Assembly: GCA_029243485.1 (NCBI GenBank)
Contig: JAQWRY010000001.1
Span: 62,001-126,000 of the forward strand
Length of the DNA: 64,000 nucleotides
Direction of reading: 5' to 3'
From: Candidatus Binatia bacterium
Lineage (GTDB): Bacteria; Desulfobacterota; Binatia; UBA12015
Below the pieces are notes generated by a model. The model saw only the letters and a list, made by a program, of their open reading frames with translations, was not told where the DNA came from and did no database searches. Each line of letters opens with the position of its first letter. Positions within the stretch are counted from its first letter, which is position 1. The position numbers were made by a program, and so were the translations under genes. Below are positions 53,668 through 62,838 of this stretch, piece by piece.

Positions 53668-54669
53668 ATGGACGAACAGAGCACGAAAGCTGCACTTCGG
53701 ATCGGGATCCTCGGCGCCGCCCGCATAGCGCCGGTCTCGCTCGTCCGTCCGGCCCGCGAGGTCGCAGGAGCCGAAGCGTGCGGAGTCGCCGCGCGGACCC
53801 CGGCACGCGCCGGCGAGTTCCAAGTCAAGCACGGCCTGCCCCGCGCCTTTCCGAGCTACGACGCGATGCTCTCCTCCGATGAGATCGACGCTGTCTACAA
53901 CCCGCTTCCCAACGGACTCCACTGCGAGTGGACCATCCGCGCGCTCGAAGCGGGAAAGCACGTCCTGTGCGAGAAACCGTTCGCCTCGAACGCGGACGAG
54001 GCGGAGCGAATGGCGGCGGCCGCGACCGCCGCCGACCGACGGCTCATGGAAGCCTTCCACTATCGCTACCATCCCCTCGCCGCCCGCATGCGGGAGATCA
54101 CCAACAGCGGCGAGTTGGGCGAAATCCGACACATCGAAACTCACGTCTGCTTCCCGCTGCCGTTCTTCAAGGACATCCGATACGACTACGCACTCGGCGG
54201 CGGGGCTCTGATGGACGCGGGCTGCTACGCGGTGCACATGCTCCGCTTCCTGGCCGGAGATCAGCCCGAAGTCACGGCGGCCCGACCGACGCTCCATACC
54301 CCGGACATCGATCGCGCGATGGAGGCGGAGGTTCGCTTCCCCGATGGCCGGAGCGGCCTCATCCGCTGTTCCCTCTTCTCGTCACGCATCGTCGCCGTGC
54401 GCGCGATCGTGCGCGGCGACAAGGGAGAGCTCAGCGTCCTCAACCCGATCCTGCCGCACCTCTTCCACCGACTCCGCGTGAAGACGGCCGCGGGAACGAG
54501 ACGCGAGCGGGTCTACGGCGACGCGTCATACACCCACCAGCTTCGTGCGTTCGTCGACTTCGTCCAAAACGGGACCGAGGTTCCGACGAACGCGGCCGAC
54601 GCCATCGCGAACATGCGCGTCATCGACGCGATCTACGAGCGCGCCGGCATGAAGCGACGCGGAACCTGA
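53668..54669 (+). CDS. Gfo/Idh/MocA family oxidoreductase
   Basis: 333 residues. GILGAARIAPVS opens the Rossmann fold; AVYNPLPNGLHCEWTIRALEAGKHVLCEKPF is represented by the conserved NPLPNGLH and EKPF motifs, the latter with the catalytic lysine. The C-terminal half with DAGCYAVHMLRFL is the substrate-binding domain. It uses NAD(P) to oxidise or reduce sugars or related polyols. It follows the acyl-CoA dehydrogenase by 50 bases but shows no functional link. Confidence 0.9.
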   Translation: MDEQSTKAALRIGILGAARIAPVSLVRPAREVAGAEACGVAARTPARAGEFQVKHGLPRAFPSYDAMLSSDEIDAVYNPLPNGLHCEWTIRALEAGKHVLCEKPFASNADEAERMAAAATAADRRLMEAFHYRYHPLAARMREITNSGELGEIRHIETHVCFPLPFFKDIRYDYALGGGALMDAGCYAVHMLRFLAGDQPEVTAARPTLHTPDIDRAMEAEVRFPDGRSGLIRCSLFSSRIVAVRAIVRGDKGELSVLNPILPHLFHRLRVKTAAGTRRERVYGDASYTHQLRAFVDFVQNGTEVPTNAADAIANMRVIDAIYERAGMKRRGT

Positions 54670-54764
54670 CCGCCCCCGCCGACAACTTGTCCGGCCTGAC
54701 TCCGAGACCTGAGCCGATGCGCACGATCGGGGCACCGCGTCCCCGAAGCAACCAGAGGGCGCGG

Positions 54765-54865
54765 GAGTCGCTGTCGGGGCGGGGCGAGTCCCGCAGGCGG
54801 CATACCTCACTCCGCGACAAACCCCGACTCCTTCGCCGAGGATCGCGCCGACCCGACAGCGACTC
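54765..54865. repeat. Inverted repeat in the gap before bfr
   Basis: Arms GAGTCGCTGTCGGG (54765-54778) and CCCGACAGCGACTC (54852-54865) are perfect 14-base inverse copies separated by 73 bases. The gap between the convergent Gfo/Idh/MocA and bfr genes is about 270 bp and otherwise shows no gene. It could fold as a long hairpin, an RNA element or a termination structure; the spacer may contain further pairing. Confidence 0.6.
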
Positions 54866-54938
54866 TCGCCCCCGGCCGAGATCAACAGAAGCTCCGGTCC
54901 CCGCCCGATACTTGCAAATGGGTGGGGGGGCCCCCGAG

Positions 54939-55415
54939 CTACTCCTCTTCGTGGATCTGCTGGGCGAGGTACATCTTGTCGCCCACTTGCTTGATCAGCT
55001 CGATCTGGGCTTCCAGCCAGTCGATGTGATCCTCTTCCGAGGTCAGGATCTCCTCCAGGAGCTCGCGGGTGCCGTTGTCGCCGAGGTCACGGGCAAGCTC
55101 GATGGAGGCATTCAGGCGCTTCACTGCGTCCATTTCGAGCTTCAGGTCGAGCTTCAGCTGCTCGGGAACGGCCTCGCCGACGCAGACCTTGGCCAGGCGT
55201 TGCATGTTCGGGATCCCATCGAGGAAGAGAATGCGCTCGATCACCTGGTCGGCGTGCTTCATCTCCCCGATCGACTCCTCATGGCTCTTCTTGGCGAGCC
55301 GCTCGTAGCCCCAGTTCTTACACATCCGGTAATGAATGAAATACTGATTGATGCCCGTGAGCTCGCTCGTGAGGACGTCGTTCAACGCGTCGATGATCTT
55401 CTTGTTACCCTTCAT
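54939..55415 (-). CDS. bfr: Bacterioferritin
   Basis: 158-residue heme-binding ferritin that stores iron as a 24-mer shell. Start at the ATG at 55415 with AGGAG; the longer frame upstream to 55739 is an overlap with the MoxR gene on the other strand. The ferroxidase ligands lie in [29 protein letters not shown] (with the heme-ligand Met in GEMKHAD) and [23 protein letters not shown] is a family mark. It is divergent from the MoxR/Bat operon, with an A/T-rich stretch between. Confidence 0.95.
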   Translation of the reverse strand: MKGNKKIIDALNDVLTSELTGINQYFIHYRMCKNWGYERLAKKSHEESIGEMKHADQVIERILFLDGIPNMQRLAKVCVGEAVPEQLKLDLKLEMDAVKRLNASIELARDLGDNGTRELLEEILTSEEDHIDWLEAQIELIKQVGDKMYLAQQIHEEE

Positions 55416-55434
55416 GTCCAACTCCTCTTTCCGC

Positions 55435-55452
55435 GAGGCGCTTGGGCGCCTC
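55435..55452 (-). promoter_or_regulatory. Hairpin in the bfr leader
   Basis: GAGGCGC-TTGG-GCGCCTC, seven base pairs with a four-base loop, lying about 20 bases ahead of the bfr start codon and close to its ribosome-binding site. It could affect translation of bacterioferritin mRNA; chance cannot be excluded. Confidence 0.35.
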
Positions 55453-55534
55453 TCCCTACCCACGACTCCAATGCTAACACGCGGGAGGGATCCGTTGAAG
55501 ACACTACGTAAAGCAAAATTTCCAATGAAACTGA

Positions 55535-55544
55535 AAATCGATTT
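55535..55544. promoter_or_regulatory. AAATCGATTT palindrome in bfr-moxR intergenic region
   Basis: A perfect ten-base palindrome, flanked by TGA and CAA, sits in the only strongly A/T-rich stretch (about 55500-55560) of this part of the window. It lies between divergent bfr and moxR starts, where an operator for an iron or stress regulator would be expected. It does not match the classical Fur box closely. Confidence 0.3.
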
Positions 55545-55599
55545 CAACTGGCCACGCATTTGACATTCGCCTCTCGCGTCGCCATCGCTTTGGAGTGAA

Positions 55600-56589
55600 A
55601 TGCAACCCAGCATCCAGGAAATCACCGACTCGGTTCGCTCGACGGGGGCATGGCTGCGCCCGCTGCGGGACGAAATCGCACACACCATCGTCGGCCAAGC
55701 CGGCCTAGTCGACAGACTGCTCGTCGCCCTACTGGGCAACGGCCATGTCCTCCTCGAGGGCGTCCCCGGTCTCGCGAAGACCCTTTCGCTGAAAACCCTG
55801 GCCGCGGCGACCCAGGCTCAATTCCACCGCCTGCAGTTCACTCCGGACATGCTGCCCGCGGACATCGTCGGGACGCTGATCTACAACCCGCAAGAGGGCG
55901 GCTTCGTGACGAAGCACGGACCGATCTTCGCGAACCTCGTCCTGGCGGACGAGATCAACCGAGCCCCTGCCAAAGTCCAGAGCGCCCTGCTCGAGGCGAT
56001 GCAGGAGCGCCAGGTGACCATCGGCGAGGAAACCTTCCCGCTGCCCGAACCGTTCCTGGTCCTCGCCACCCAGAATCCAATCGAGCAGGAGGGCACCTAC
56101 CCTCTCCCCGAGGCGCAGGTCGACCGGTTCATGCTCAAGGTCGTGGTCGAATACCCGACCCGCGATGAGGAGCGAGCCATTCTCGACCGAATGGCGCACT
56201 CGGGGGACCTACCGCAGGTGCAGGCGGTCCTAGACCCGGACCACCTCATCGCTGCCCGGCGCGTCGTCGACACGATCTACGTAGACGACAAGGTAAAGGA
56301 CTACATCGTCGACCTCGTTCGAGCGACGCGTACTCCGGGCGAGTTCGGCGTCCAGATCGAGGGCCTCGTACAGATGGGCGCTTCGCCCCGCGCGACGATC
56401 TTCCTCACGATGGCCGCCCGAGCGCACGCGTTCCTCGAAGGTCGCGGGTATGTCACTCCACAGGACGTAAAGACCATCGGCTTGGACGTCCTGCGCCACC
56501 GCGTCGTGCCAAGCTACGAAGCGGAAGCCGAGAGCCTGACGAGCGAGGATCTCGTCGGCAAGATCTTCGACACGATCCCGGTTCCCTGA
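55600..56589 (+). CDS. MoxR-family AAA+ ATPase
   Basis: 329-residue MoxR chaperone-like ATPase. Walker A is GVPGLAKT (K60), Walker [10 protein letters not shown], the sensor region [17 protein letters not shown] and VDRFMLKV. MoxR proteins work with von Willebrand factor A proteins to assemble or mature envelope or enzyme complexes. First gene of the Bat operon; next gene begins four bases after its stop. ATG with GGAGTG ahead. Confidence 0.95.
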   Translation: MQPSIQEITDSVRSTGAWLRPLRDEIAHTIVGQAGLVDRLLVALLGNGHVLLEGVPGLAKTLSLKTLAAATQAQFHRLQFTPDMLPADIVGTLIYNPQEGGFVTKHGPIFANLVLADEINRAPAKVQSALLEAMQERQVTIGEETFPLPEPFLVLATQNPIEQEGTYPLPEAQVDRFMLKVVVEYPTRDEERAILDRMAHSGDLPQVQAVLDPDHLIAARRVVDTIYVDDKVKDYIVDLVRATRTPGEFGVQIEGLVQMGASPRATIFLTMAARAHAFLEGRGYVTPQDVKTIGLDVLRHRVVPSYEAEAESLTSEDLVGKIFDTIPVP

Positions 56590-56593
56590 CGCA

Positions 56594-57505
56594 ATGACGC
56601 CCGATCAAACGCGGGAGATCTTCGAGAAGGTCCGCCAGATCGAGATCCGCACGAGCCGCCTCGCCCGCGACACGTTCGCGGGGCAGTACCACTCCGTCTT
56701 CAAGGGGCGCGGCATGGACTTCGACGAGGTCCGCGAGTACGTCCCCGGCGACGAGATCCGCAGTATCGATTGGAACGTGACGGCGCGCACGGGGCGCCCC
56801 TTCGTGAAGAAATACACCGAGGAACGCGAGCTCACCATCCTGCTGCTCGTCGACCTCAGCGCCTCCGGACACTTCGGCTCGCGGCTCTCCACCAAACGCG
56901 AGCGTGCGGCCGAGCTCGCGAGCGTTCTCGCCTTCTCGGCGATCCGCAACAACGACAAGGTCGGACTGATTCTCTTCACCGACGAGATCGAGTGCTACCT
57001 CCCGCCCCGGAAGGGACGGAGCCATGTTCTGCGGGTCGTACGCGAGATCCTGTTCTTCGAACCTCGCCACCGGGGGACCAATCTGCCTCGCGTCCTGCGG
57101 TTCGCGCACCAGGTCGTGCGCCGGCAGGCCGTTGCGTTCCTCCTGTCCGACTTTCTCACACCAACGTCCGAAGACGGATCGCGGGGGGAGCTCAAGAAAT
57201 CCCTCGAACTCGTCCATCGTCGCCACGATCTCGTCGCGATGATCGTCTCCGACCACCGCGAGGGCGAACTTCCGCGGATCGGGCGGGTGACCCTCGAAGA
57301 CGCCGAGACCGGCGAGCAGCTTGAGATCGACACATCGGACGAGAACGTCCGCGATACGTTCCGGCATCAGACCGAGAAGCGCCGAGACCGCTTGCTGCAG
57401 ACCCTGCGTGGCACCGGCATCGATACGCTCGAAATCGATACCGACCGCCCATACCTCGCGCCGCTGCGGCGCTTCTTCCGGACCCGCGCGGCGCGACGCG
57501 GATGA
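56594..57505 (+). CDS. DUF58 domain protein
   Basis: 303 residues, soluble. The DUF58 signature is RDTFAGQYHSVFKGRGMDFDEVREYVPGDEIRSIDW near residues 22-58, followed by a vWA-like fold that starts LTILLLVDLSASGHFGS. It lies between MoxR and the Bat proteins, the usual position in these aerotolerance-type operons, where it is thought to act on MoxR or the target substrate. Stop overlaps the start of the next gene by four bases. Confidence 0.92.
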   Translation: MTPDQTREIFEKVRQIEIRTSRLARDTFAGQYHSVFKGRGMDFDEVREYVPGDEIRSIDWNVTARTGRPFVKKYTEERELTILLLVDLSASGHFGSRLSTKRERAAELASVLAFSAIRNNDKVGLILFTDEIECYLPPRKGRSHVLRVVREILFFEPRHRGTNLPRVLRFAHQVVRRQAVAFLLSDFLTPTSEDGSRGELKKSLELVHRRHDLVAMIVSDHREGELPRIGRVTLEDAETGEQLEIDTSDENVRDTFRHQTEKRRDRLLQTLRGTGIDTLEIDTDRPYLAPLRRFFRTRAARRG

Positions 57506-58056
57506 AGGCACCGGCCGCTAGCCCCACCCTCGCCGATCTCGTCAGCGAGGCCGAGGATATCCGCGACATTCGCGGCCTGGTCAACATCCCGTCGCCGTGG
57601 GAGTTCCTGATCTGGGTCGCGCTCGCGCTGGCCGTGCTCGCCGCTGTGGCGCTGCTGGTTCGTTGGCTCCGCCGACCCGCCGCGGCGCCCCTGGCCCCGT
57701 CCGCCGACAGCGTGGCGTTTGCGGCGCTCGAGCGCGCCCGCGCCTGGATGACCCCCGAGCAGGCCGAGAGGTTTGGCACCGCCGTCTCGTCGGCCGTGCG
57801 GCAGTATGTCGAGGCCCGCTTCGACGTGAGCGCGCGCCGCCGCACCACCGAAGAGTTCCTTCGGAGCCTGACCAAAGAACCGGCAGCCGAGCTCTCCGCC
57901 TTCGTGCCGAGCCTCGAAGAGTTCCTGCGCCAGATGGACCTCGTGAAGTTCGCCCGGCAGCCCCTCGACGAGACGCAGATGGAAGGCCTTCTCGAGACCG
58001 CGCGCGACTTCGTAAGCCATACCCGCCGAGACCCCGGAACGGAAAAGCAACCGTGA
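57502..58056 (+). CDS. DUF4381-like membrane protein of the Bat operon
   Basis: 184 residues with a single transmembrane helix at about 30-55 (FLIWVALALAVLAAVALLV) and a cytoplasmic-type C-terminal half with helices (LERARAWMTPEQAERFGTAVS, RTTEEFLRSL). The layout matches DUF4381 members found between DUF58 and BatA proteins. Function unknown. ATGA overlap with the DUF58 gene and GTGA overlap with the next gene indicate translational coupling. Confidence 0.8.
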   Translation: MKAPAASPTLADLVSEAEDIRDIRGLVNIPSPWEFLIWVALALAVLAAVALLVRWLRRPAAAPLAPSADSVAFAALERARAWMTPEQAERFGTAVSSAVRQYVEARFDVSARRRTTEEFLRSLTKEPAAELSAFVPSLEEFLRQMDLVKFARQPLDETQMEGLLETARDFVSHTRRDPGTEKQP

Positions 58057-59048
58057 GGTTCCTCTCCCCCGATCTCCTATGGCTGCTCGCTCTGCTGCCA
58101 GTCCTGTGGCTCGCGAGCGGCCGCGTGGGACACGCCGCCGCGCTACTCTACCCATCGGCCGATCTCGTCCGTGACCTCGGCCGGCGTCGCGCGGCACGTC
58201 CCGGGTTCGCCCTCCTGCTGCTGCGCACCGCGGTCCTCGCGCTGCTCGTGATCGCGCTCGCGCGTCCCCAACAGGGCCTCGGTGCCGCCGAAGTCGAAAC
58301 GAGCGGCATCGACATCATCCTCGCGATCGACGTCTCCGGCTCGATGCGCGCGCTCGACTTCGAACTGGACGGGGATCGCGTGAGCCGCCTCGAGGCCGTG
58401 CGCTCGGTCGTCATGGACTTCGTCGAGACGCGGCAGGGAGATCGTATCGGCCTCGTCGCCTTCGCCGGCCGGCCCTATCTGGTGAGCCCACTCACGCTCG
58501 ATCACGACTGGTTGCTCCAGAATCTCGAACGCCTCCAGATCGGCCTCGTCGAGGACGGCACGGCCATCGGGTCGGCGCTCGCCGCCGGCACGAACCGCCT
58601 GCGCGATCGCGAAGCGAAGTCGCGGATCCTCATCCTCCTGACCGACGGCGTGAACAACGCCGGGAAGATCTCACCCCTGATGGCCGCGGAGGCCGCGCGC
58701 GCGTTGGGTCTCAAGGCGTACACCATTCTCGCCGGAGCCGGCGGCGAGGTGCCCGTTCCTGTCACCGACCGCTTCGGCCGACAGCGGGTCGTCACCGCTC
58801 GGGTCGACGTCGACGAAGACACCCTGATCAAAGTGGCGGAACTCACCGGCGGTCGCTTCTTCCGCGCGACCGACACCGACTCTCTCGCCGAGATCTACGA
58901 AGAAATCGACGCGATGGAGAAGACCACCGCGACGCTCGAGCGGTTCGAGCAGTACCGTGAGCTCTACCCGTGGCTGGTCTTCGCCGCCCTTTTGCTTCTC
59001 GCCCTGGAGCGGCTCCTCGCCGAGACCCGGCTCCGGAGGCTCCCATGA
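58053..59048 (+). CDS. BatA-type von Willebrand factor A membrane protein
   Basis: 331 residues from the GTG at 58053. An N-terminal membrane helix (LLALLPVLWLASG), a second at about 50-67, a vWA domain with the MIDAS motif DVSGSM, and a C-terminal membrane helix (LYPWLVFAALLLLALERLL). The MIDAS aspartate/serine set is complete, so it can bind a divalent metal. In Bacteroides aerotolerance BatA is one of the envelope proteins affecting oxygen survival; the role here is by analogy. Confidence 0.93.
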   Translation: MRFLSPDLLWLLALLPVLWLASGRVGHAAALLYPSADLVRDLGRRRAARPGFALLLLRTAVLALLVIALARPQQGLGAAEVETSGIDIILAIDVSGSMRALDFELDGDRVSRLEAVRSVVMDFVETRQGDRIGLVAFAGRPYLVSPLTLDHDWLLQNLERLQIGLVEDGTAIGSALAAGTNRLRDREAKSRILILLTDGVNNAGKISPLMAAEAARALGLKAYTILAGAGGEVPVPVTDRFGRQRVVTARVDVDEDTLIKVAELTGGRFFRATDTDSLAEIYEEIDAMEKTTATLERFEQYRELYPWLVFAALLLLALERLLAETRLRRLP

Positions 59049-60943
59049 GCTTCGCCGCGCCCCTTTGGCTGTTCGCCGGCGCGATTCTCGTCGCGCTCGG
59101 AGCCGTGGCCCTCCGTGGTGCCGACCGACGGCGCCAGCGGGATCTCGAACAGTTCGCCACTCGCAACATCCTCCCAGCACTCACCGAGAGCCTGTCGCCG
59201 ACGCGGCGGCGCGCGAAGCGTTGGCTCGTCCTCGGTGCGGCCACTTTCGGTTTCGTCGCGCTGTCCGGACCGGAGGTGGGTTTTGACTGGGAAGAGACCC
59301 AGCGCCGCGGGATCGACGTCCTGATCGCCGTCGACGTCTCCCGCAGCATGCTCGCGCGCGACATCCAGCCAGATCGACTCCGGCGCGCCAAGCTCGCCGT
59401 GGACGATCTGGTCGCGCGGCTCGGCGGCGACCGGCTCGGATTGATCGCCTTCGCGGGTACCGCCTTCTTGCAGTGTCCACTCACGCTCGACCACGCCGCC
59501 TTCGATCGGTCTCTCGCTGCGCTCGATCCTGGGATCATCTCGGCGCCCGGCAGCAATATCGCGAGCGCGCTCGACGTGGCGCGCAAGGCCCTCGAGAGCG
59601 AAGGCAAGAACGTGAAGCTCCTGATCCTCTTTAGCGATGGCGAGGATCTGCGCGGGGGCGCTCTCGCAGCCGCGGAACGCGCCGCAGAGGACGGCATCCA
59701 CGTCTTCACCGTCGGTGTCGGAACCCCGGCCGGCGAGTTGATCCCGATTCCGGACGACGCGAACGGCGCGTTCGTCAAGGACGAGTCGGGCCGTATCGTG
59801 AAGTCGCGCCTCGACGAAGCCACCCTGAAGAAGGTTGCCGAGACCACCGACGGCTTCTACGTCCCCCTCGGCGCGCGCGCCGAGGGCATCGACGAACTCG
59901 TGGAGCGTGCGCTCGCCCCGATTCCCCGCGAAGAGCTCGCGTCCCGACTCCGCCGGATTCCCCGCAACCGATTCCAATGGCCGCTCGCAGTGGCCCTGCT
60001 CCTCCTGGCGATCGAGCCCTTCCTTGGAGAACGCAAACGGAAGCCCGCCAGCGCCGCGCCCGGTGCCGCTGCAATCGTCTTGTTCGTGCTCGCGACCGCA
60101 GCCGCGCAGGCGCACGCGGCCTCGGTGGACGACGCCGCGCAGCTCTACGGCGACGAGAGCTACGAAGAAGCTGCCGCGCAGTTCCGGGAGCTGGCCGAAG
60201 AGGAGGACGACCCGCGCCTCGATGTGAACCTCGGCTCTGCCGCCTACCGCGCCGGAGACTTCCCCAACGCCTCGGGAGCGTTCGCACGAGCCCTGCGAAG
60301 CGAAGACGACGCGCTGCGCGAACGCGCCTTCTACGACCTCGGCAACGCCCAATACCGGGTTGGACAAGACACCGTCGAAGAGAACCCGCAGGAAACGATG
60401 CAGGCGTGGGAGCAAGCCATCGCGGCATACGAAGAGGCCCTCACCCTGAACGAGGCCGACGAAGACGCTCGCTTCAACCGCGACTTCGTCACGCGAAAGC
60501 TCGAAGAGCTCAAGCAGGAGCAGGAACAAGAGCAGAAGGACGACGAGCAAGAGAAGGACGACCAGCAAGACGAGGATCAGGAGAACGAGGAGCAGGACGA
60601 GCAGGACCAACAAGATCAGCAGCAAGACGACTCGTCGGGCGACCAGCAGCAGGACCAGCAGGAAGAACAACCGCCCCCGGACGAAGAGCCGGACGAGCAG
60701 GACGGCGAGCAGGACCCGAAGGAGGACGAGCCCGAAGAGGCCCCCCCCACGGACGGCGACGAGCCACAGGACGGCCCGCCGGAGGAGCGTTCTCCGGAGC
60801 CGGGCGAGGAAGAGCGCCTTCCGGGCCAGCTGAGCCCCGAGGAAGCGCGCGACCTCCTCGATTCCTTACAAGGGGAGGAGGAGTTCATGCCGATGGTGCC
60901 CGCGGCGCCGGCCGACTCCTCGGAAGATCCCCGAGACTGGTGA
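59045..60943 (+). CDS. Fused BatB (vWA) - BatC (TPR) protein
   Basis: 632 residues from the ATG at 59045. Residues about 1-345 are BatB: two N-terminal membrane helices, a vWA domain with MIDAS DVSRSM, and a helix near 315-335. After an internal membrane segment resembling a signal (about 340-365), TPR repeats follow (DDAAQLYGDESYEEAAAQFRELAEEE; FYDLGNAQYRVG), like BatC. The last ~150 residues are Glu/Asp/Gln-rich low complexity (EQEQEQKDD, DQQQDDSSGD). In most genomes batB and batC are separate genes. Overlaps on both sides are four bases. Confidence 0.9.
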   Translation: MSFAAPLWLFAGAILVALGAVALRGADRRRQRDLEQFATRNILPALTESLSPTRRRAKRWLVLGAATFGFVALSGPEVGFDWEETQRRGIDVLIAVDVSRSMLARDIQPDRLRRAKLAVDDLVARLGGDRLGLIAFAGTAFLQCPLTLDHAAFDRSLAALDPGIISAPGSNIASALDVARKALESEGKNVKLLILFSDGEDLRGGALAAAERAAEDGIHVFTVGVGTPAGELIPIPDDANGAFVKDESGRIVKSRLDEATLKKVAETTDGFYVPLGARAEGIDELVERALAPIPREELASRLRRIPRNRFQWPLAVALLLLAIEPFLGERKRKPASAAPGAAAIVLFVLATAAAQAHAASVDDAAQLYGDESYEEAAAQFRELAEEEDDPRLDVNLGSAAYRAGDFPNASGAFARALRSEDDALRERAFYDLGNAQYRVGQDTVEENPQETMQAWEQAIAAYEEALTLNEADEDARFNRDFVTRKLEELKQEQEQEQKDDEQEKDDQQDEDQENEEQDEQDQQDQQQDDSSGDQQQDQQEEQPPPDEEPDEQDGEQDPKEDEPEEAPPTDGDEPQDGPPEERSPEPGEEERLPGQLSPEEARDLLDSLQGEEEFMPMVPAAPADSSEDPRDW

Positions 60944-62838
60944 AGACCTTGCCCACCCCCGCCCACAGAGCACGCCACGCCGCGCGCATACTGCTCCTCG
61001 CAATCGCCCTCGTGGTACCAGCGCTTGCCCCGGCGGCCGCGCTGGGGGCGCCGACCATGTCCGCGCGGATTCAACCCTCGGTCCTCACGCTGGGCCAGGA
61101 CGCCCGTCTCGTGGTCACGATCTCCGGGGCGTCGAATGCGGCGACACCCCGCCCGGTCGCCGTCGACGGGCTTCAGATGCAGAGCCTCGGCCAGACGATG
61201 AGCATGCAATTCGTAAACGGCTCGATGACGACCGAGGTGACCCACACGTTCCTCGTTCGCCCGAACCGCACCGGCGACTTCCAGATCCCGGCCATCTCGA
61301 TCACCGTCGGGAGCAACACGCTCTCCACACGCCCGCTGGTCCTCCGCGTCGTCGACACGTCGCGCGTGCCCCAGGTGAAGAGGACCCGGCCCCAGGCGAC
61401 GAAACCTTCCGCAGAGCGCGCACCGGACCCCACGACCGGCGAAGACGGCCAACCGAGCGTCGCTCTGCTCGAGGTCGCGGGCCTCCCCGACCGTAAGCTC
61501 TTCGTCGGCGAGGTCGTTCCGGTCGAGATCCGCCTCTACATTCGGGAAGGAACTCGGGTCACGGAGGCAACGCCTCCCAGCCTCGTCGGAAGCGGCTTCA
61601 CCCTCAGTCGTCCCGCGGGAGACGAGCCCCGGCAACAGCGCGTACGCCTGTCCGGCAACGGCTATACCCGCCTCACGTTCCCAGCGGCATTGTCGCCGAT
61701 CACGGCCGGAGAGCTTCCGCTCCAGGCGACGCTCGACATCACCGCCCGGATCCCGAAACGCGTACCGCGACAGCGCCGACGGTTCGACGATCCGTTCTTC
61801 GATTCTTTCTTCGACTCCTTCGCGTACAGCGCCGTCGACCAAAAGGTCCCGGTCGCTTCGAAGCCGACGACGGTGCGCGTCGCCCCCCTGCCCGCGAATG
61901 ACCGACCCGAGATCTTCACCGGCGGCGTCGGCCAGTTCTCCATGAGCGCAAGCGCCGAGCCCACGACCGTCGCGGTGGGGGACCCCATCACGCTGAAGGT
62001 CGTTCTTTCCGGAACGGGGAACTTCGACCGCCTCCAGCTTCCGGGGATTGTCGAAACCGAGGAGTGGAAGACGTACGACCCCACATCCCAGTTCGCGGCG
62101 GAGGACGATCTCGGCCTCACAGGCAAGAAGACGTTCGAACAAGCACTACTTCCGCTGCGGGCCGACCTCAGCGAGGTCCCGGCGCGCAAGCTCACCTACT
62201 TCGATCCGGAACGCAGGGAATACGTCGGATTGTCGATCGACGCGATCCCGATCGAAGTGCGCGCCGCCCCCGCCGGGCATCGCCCCCTGCCCATAGGAAG
62301 CGGGGCCGTCTCCGGACTGGATGCCTACGAGCTCGCCCCCAACAAAATCGACCTCGGGGCGCTCCATGCGAACCTTCGGCCGGCGGCGACTCGGCCGACC
62401 TTCCTGCTTGTACAATTGCTTCCACTCGTGGCCGTCTGCGCGGCTTTCTGGTGGGGAGGGCGACGACGGCGGCTCGCCCTGGACCCGGCCCACCTGCGCA
62501 GCAAGAGGATCCGCGGCGAGTTGAAGGTCCTGATCCAACGGATGGATGCCGGCGTCGCCTCCGGAGACTCGGTCGCCTTCTTCGAAGCCGCGCGCCGCGC
62601 GATCCAGGAGCGCGTGGCGGGAATCGACGGCGCGGTCGCTGCCCAGAGTCTGACCCTGGCGGAGATCGAACGAACCCTCCGGGACCGCCCCGAACTCTGC
62701 GAACGCGTCCGGGGGGTCTTCTGCGCCGCAGACGCACTCGCCTACGGCGGCTCCGACGACGAGGCGCGCGCGCTCGCCGGGCACCGGAACGACGTCGTCG
62801 CACTGCTGCAGGAACTCGACCGGGAGAAGACATCGTGA
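60940..62838 (+). CDS. BatD family protein
   Basis: 632 residues from the GTG at 60940. Signal peptide to about 36, then tandem Ig-like/beta domains: SVLTLGQDARLVVTISGASNA, LPDRKLFVGEVVPVEIRLY and RVTEATPPSL. A repeat of FDDPFFDSFFDSF, a feature seen in many BatD proteins, is near residue 280. A transmembrane helix (about 480-505, LVQLLPLVAVCAAFWWGG) precedes a charged cytoplasmic C-terminus. Expected role: structural or substrate-binding envelope part of the Bat system. Confidence 0.92.
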   Translation: MKTLPTPAHRARHAARILLLAIALVVPALAPAAALGAPTMSARIQPSVLTLGQDARLVVTISGASNAATPRPVAVDGLQMQSLGQTMSMQFVNGSMTTEVTHTFLVRPNRTGDFQIPAISITVGSNTLSTRPLVLRVVDTSRVPQVKRTRPQATKPSAERAPDPTTGEDGQPSVALLEVAGLPDRKLFVGEVVPVEIRLYIREGTRVTEATPPSLVGSGFTLSRPAGDEPRQQRVRLSGNGYTRLTFPAALSPITAGELPLQATLDITARIPKRVPRQRRRFDDPFFDSFFDSFAYSAVDQKVPVASKPTTVRVAPLPANDRPEIFTGGVGQFSMSASAEPTTVAVGDPITLKVVLSGTGNFDRLQLPGIVETEEWKTYDPTSQFAAEDDLGLTGKKTFEQALLPLRADLSEVPARKLTYFDPERREYVGLSIDAIPIEVRAAPAGHRPLPIGSGAVSGLDAYELAPNKIDLGALHANLRPAATRPTFLLVQLLPLVAVCAAFWWGGRRRRLALDPAHLRSKRIRGELKVLIQRMDAGVASGDSVAFFEAARRAIQERVAGIDGAVAAQSLTLAEIERTLRDRPELCERVRGVFCAADALAYGGSDDEARALAGHRNDVVALLQELDREKTS

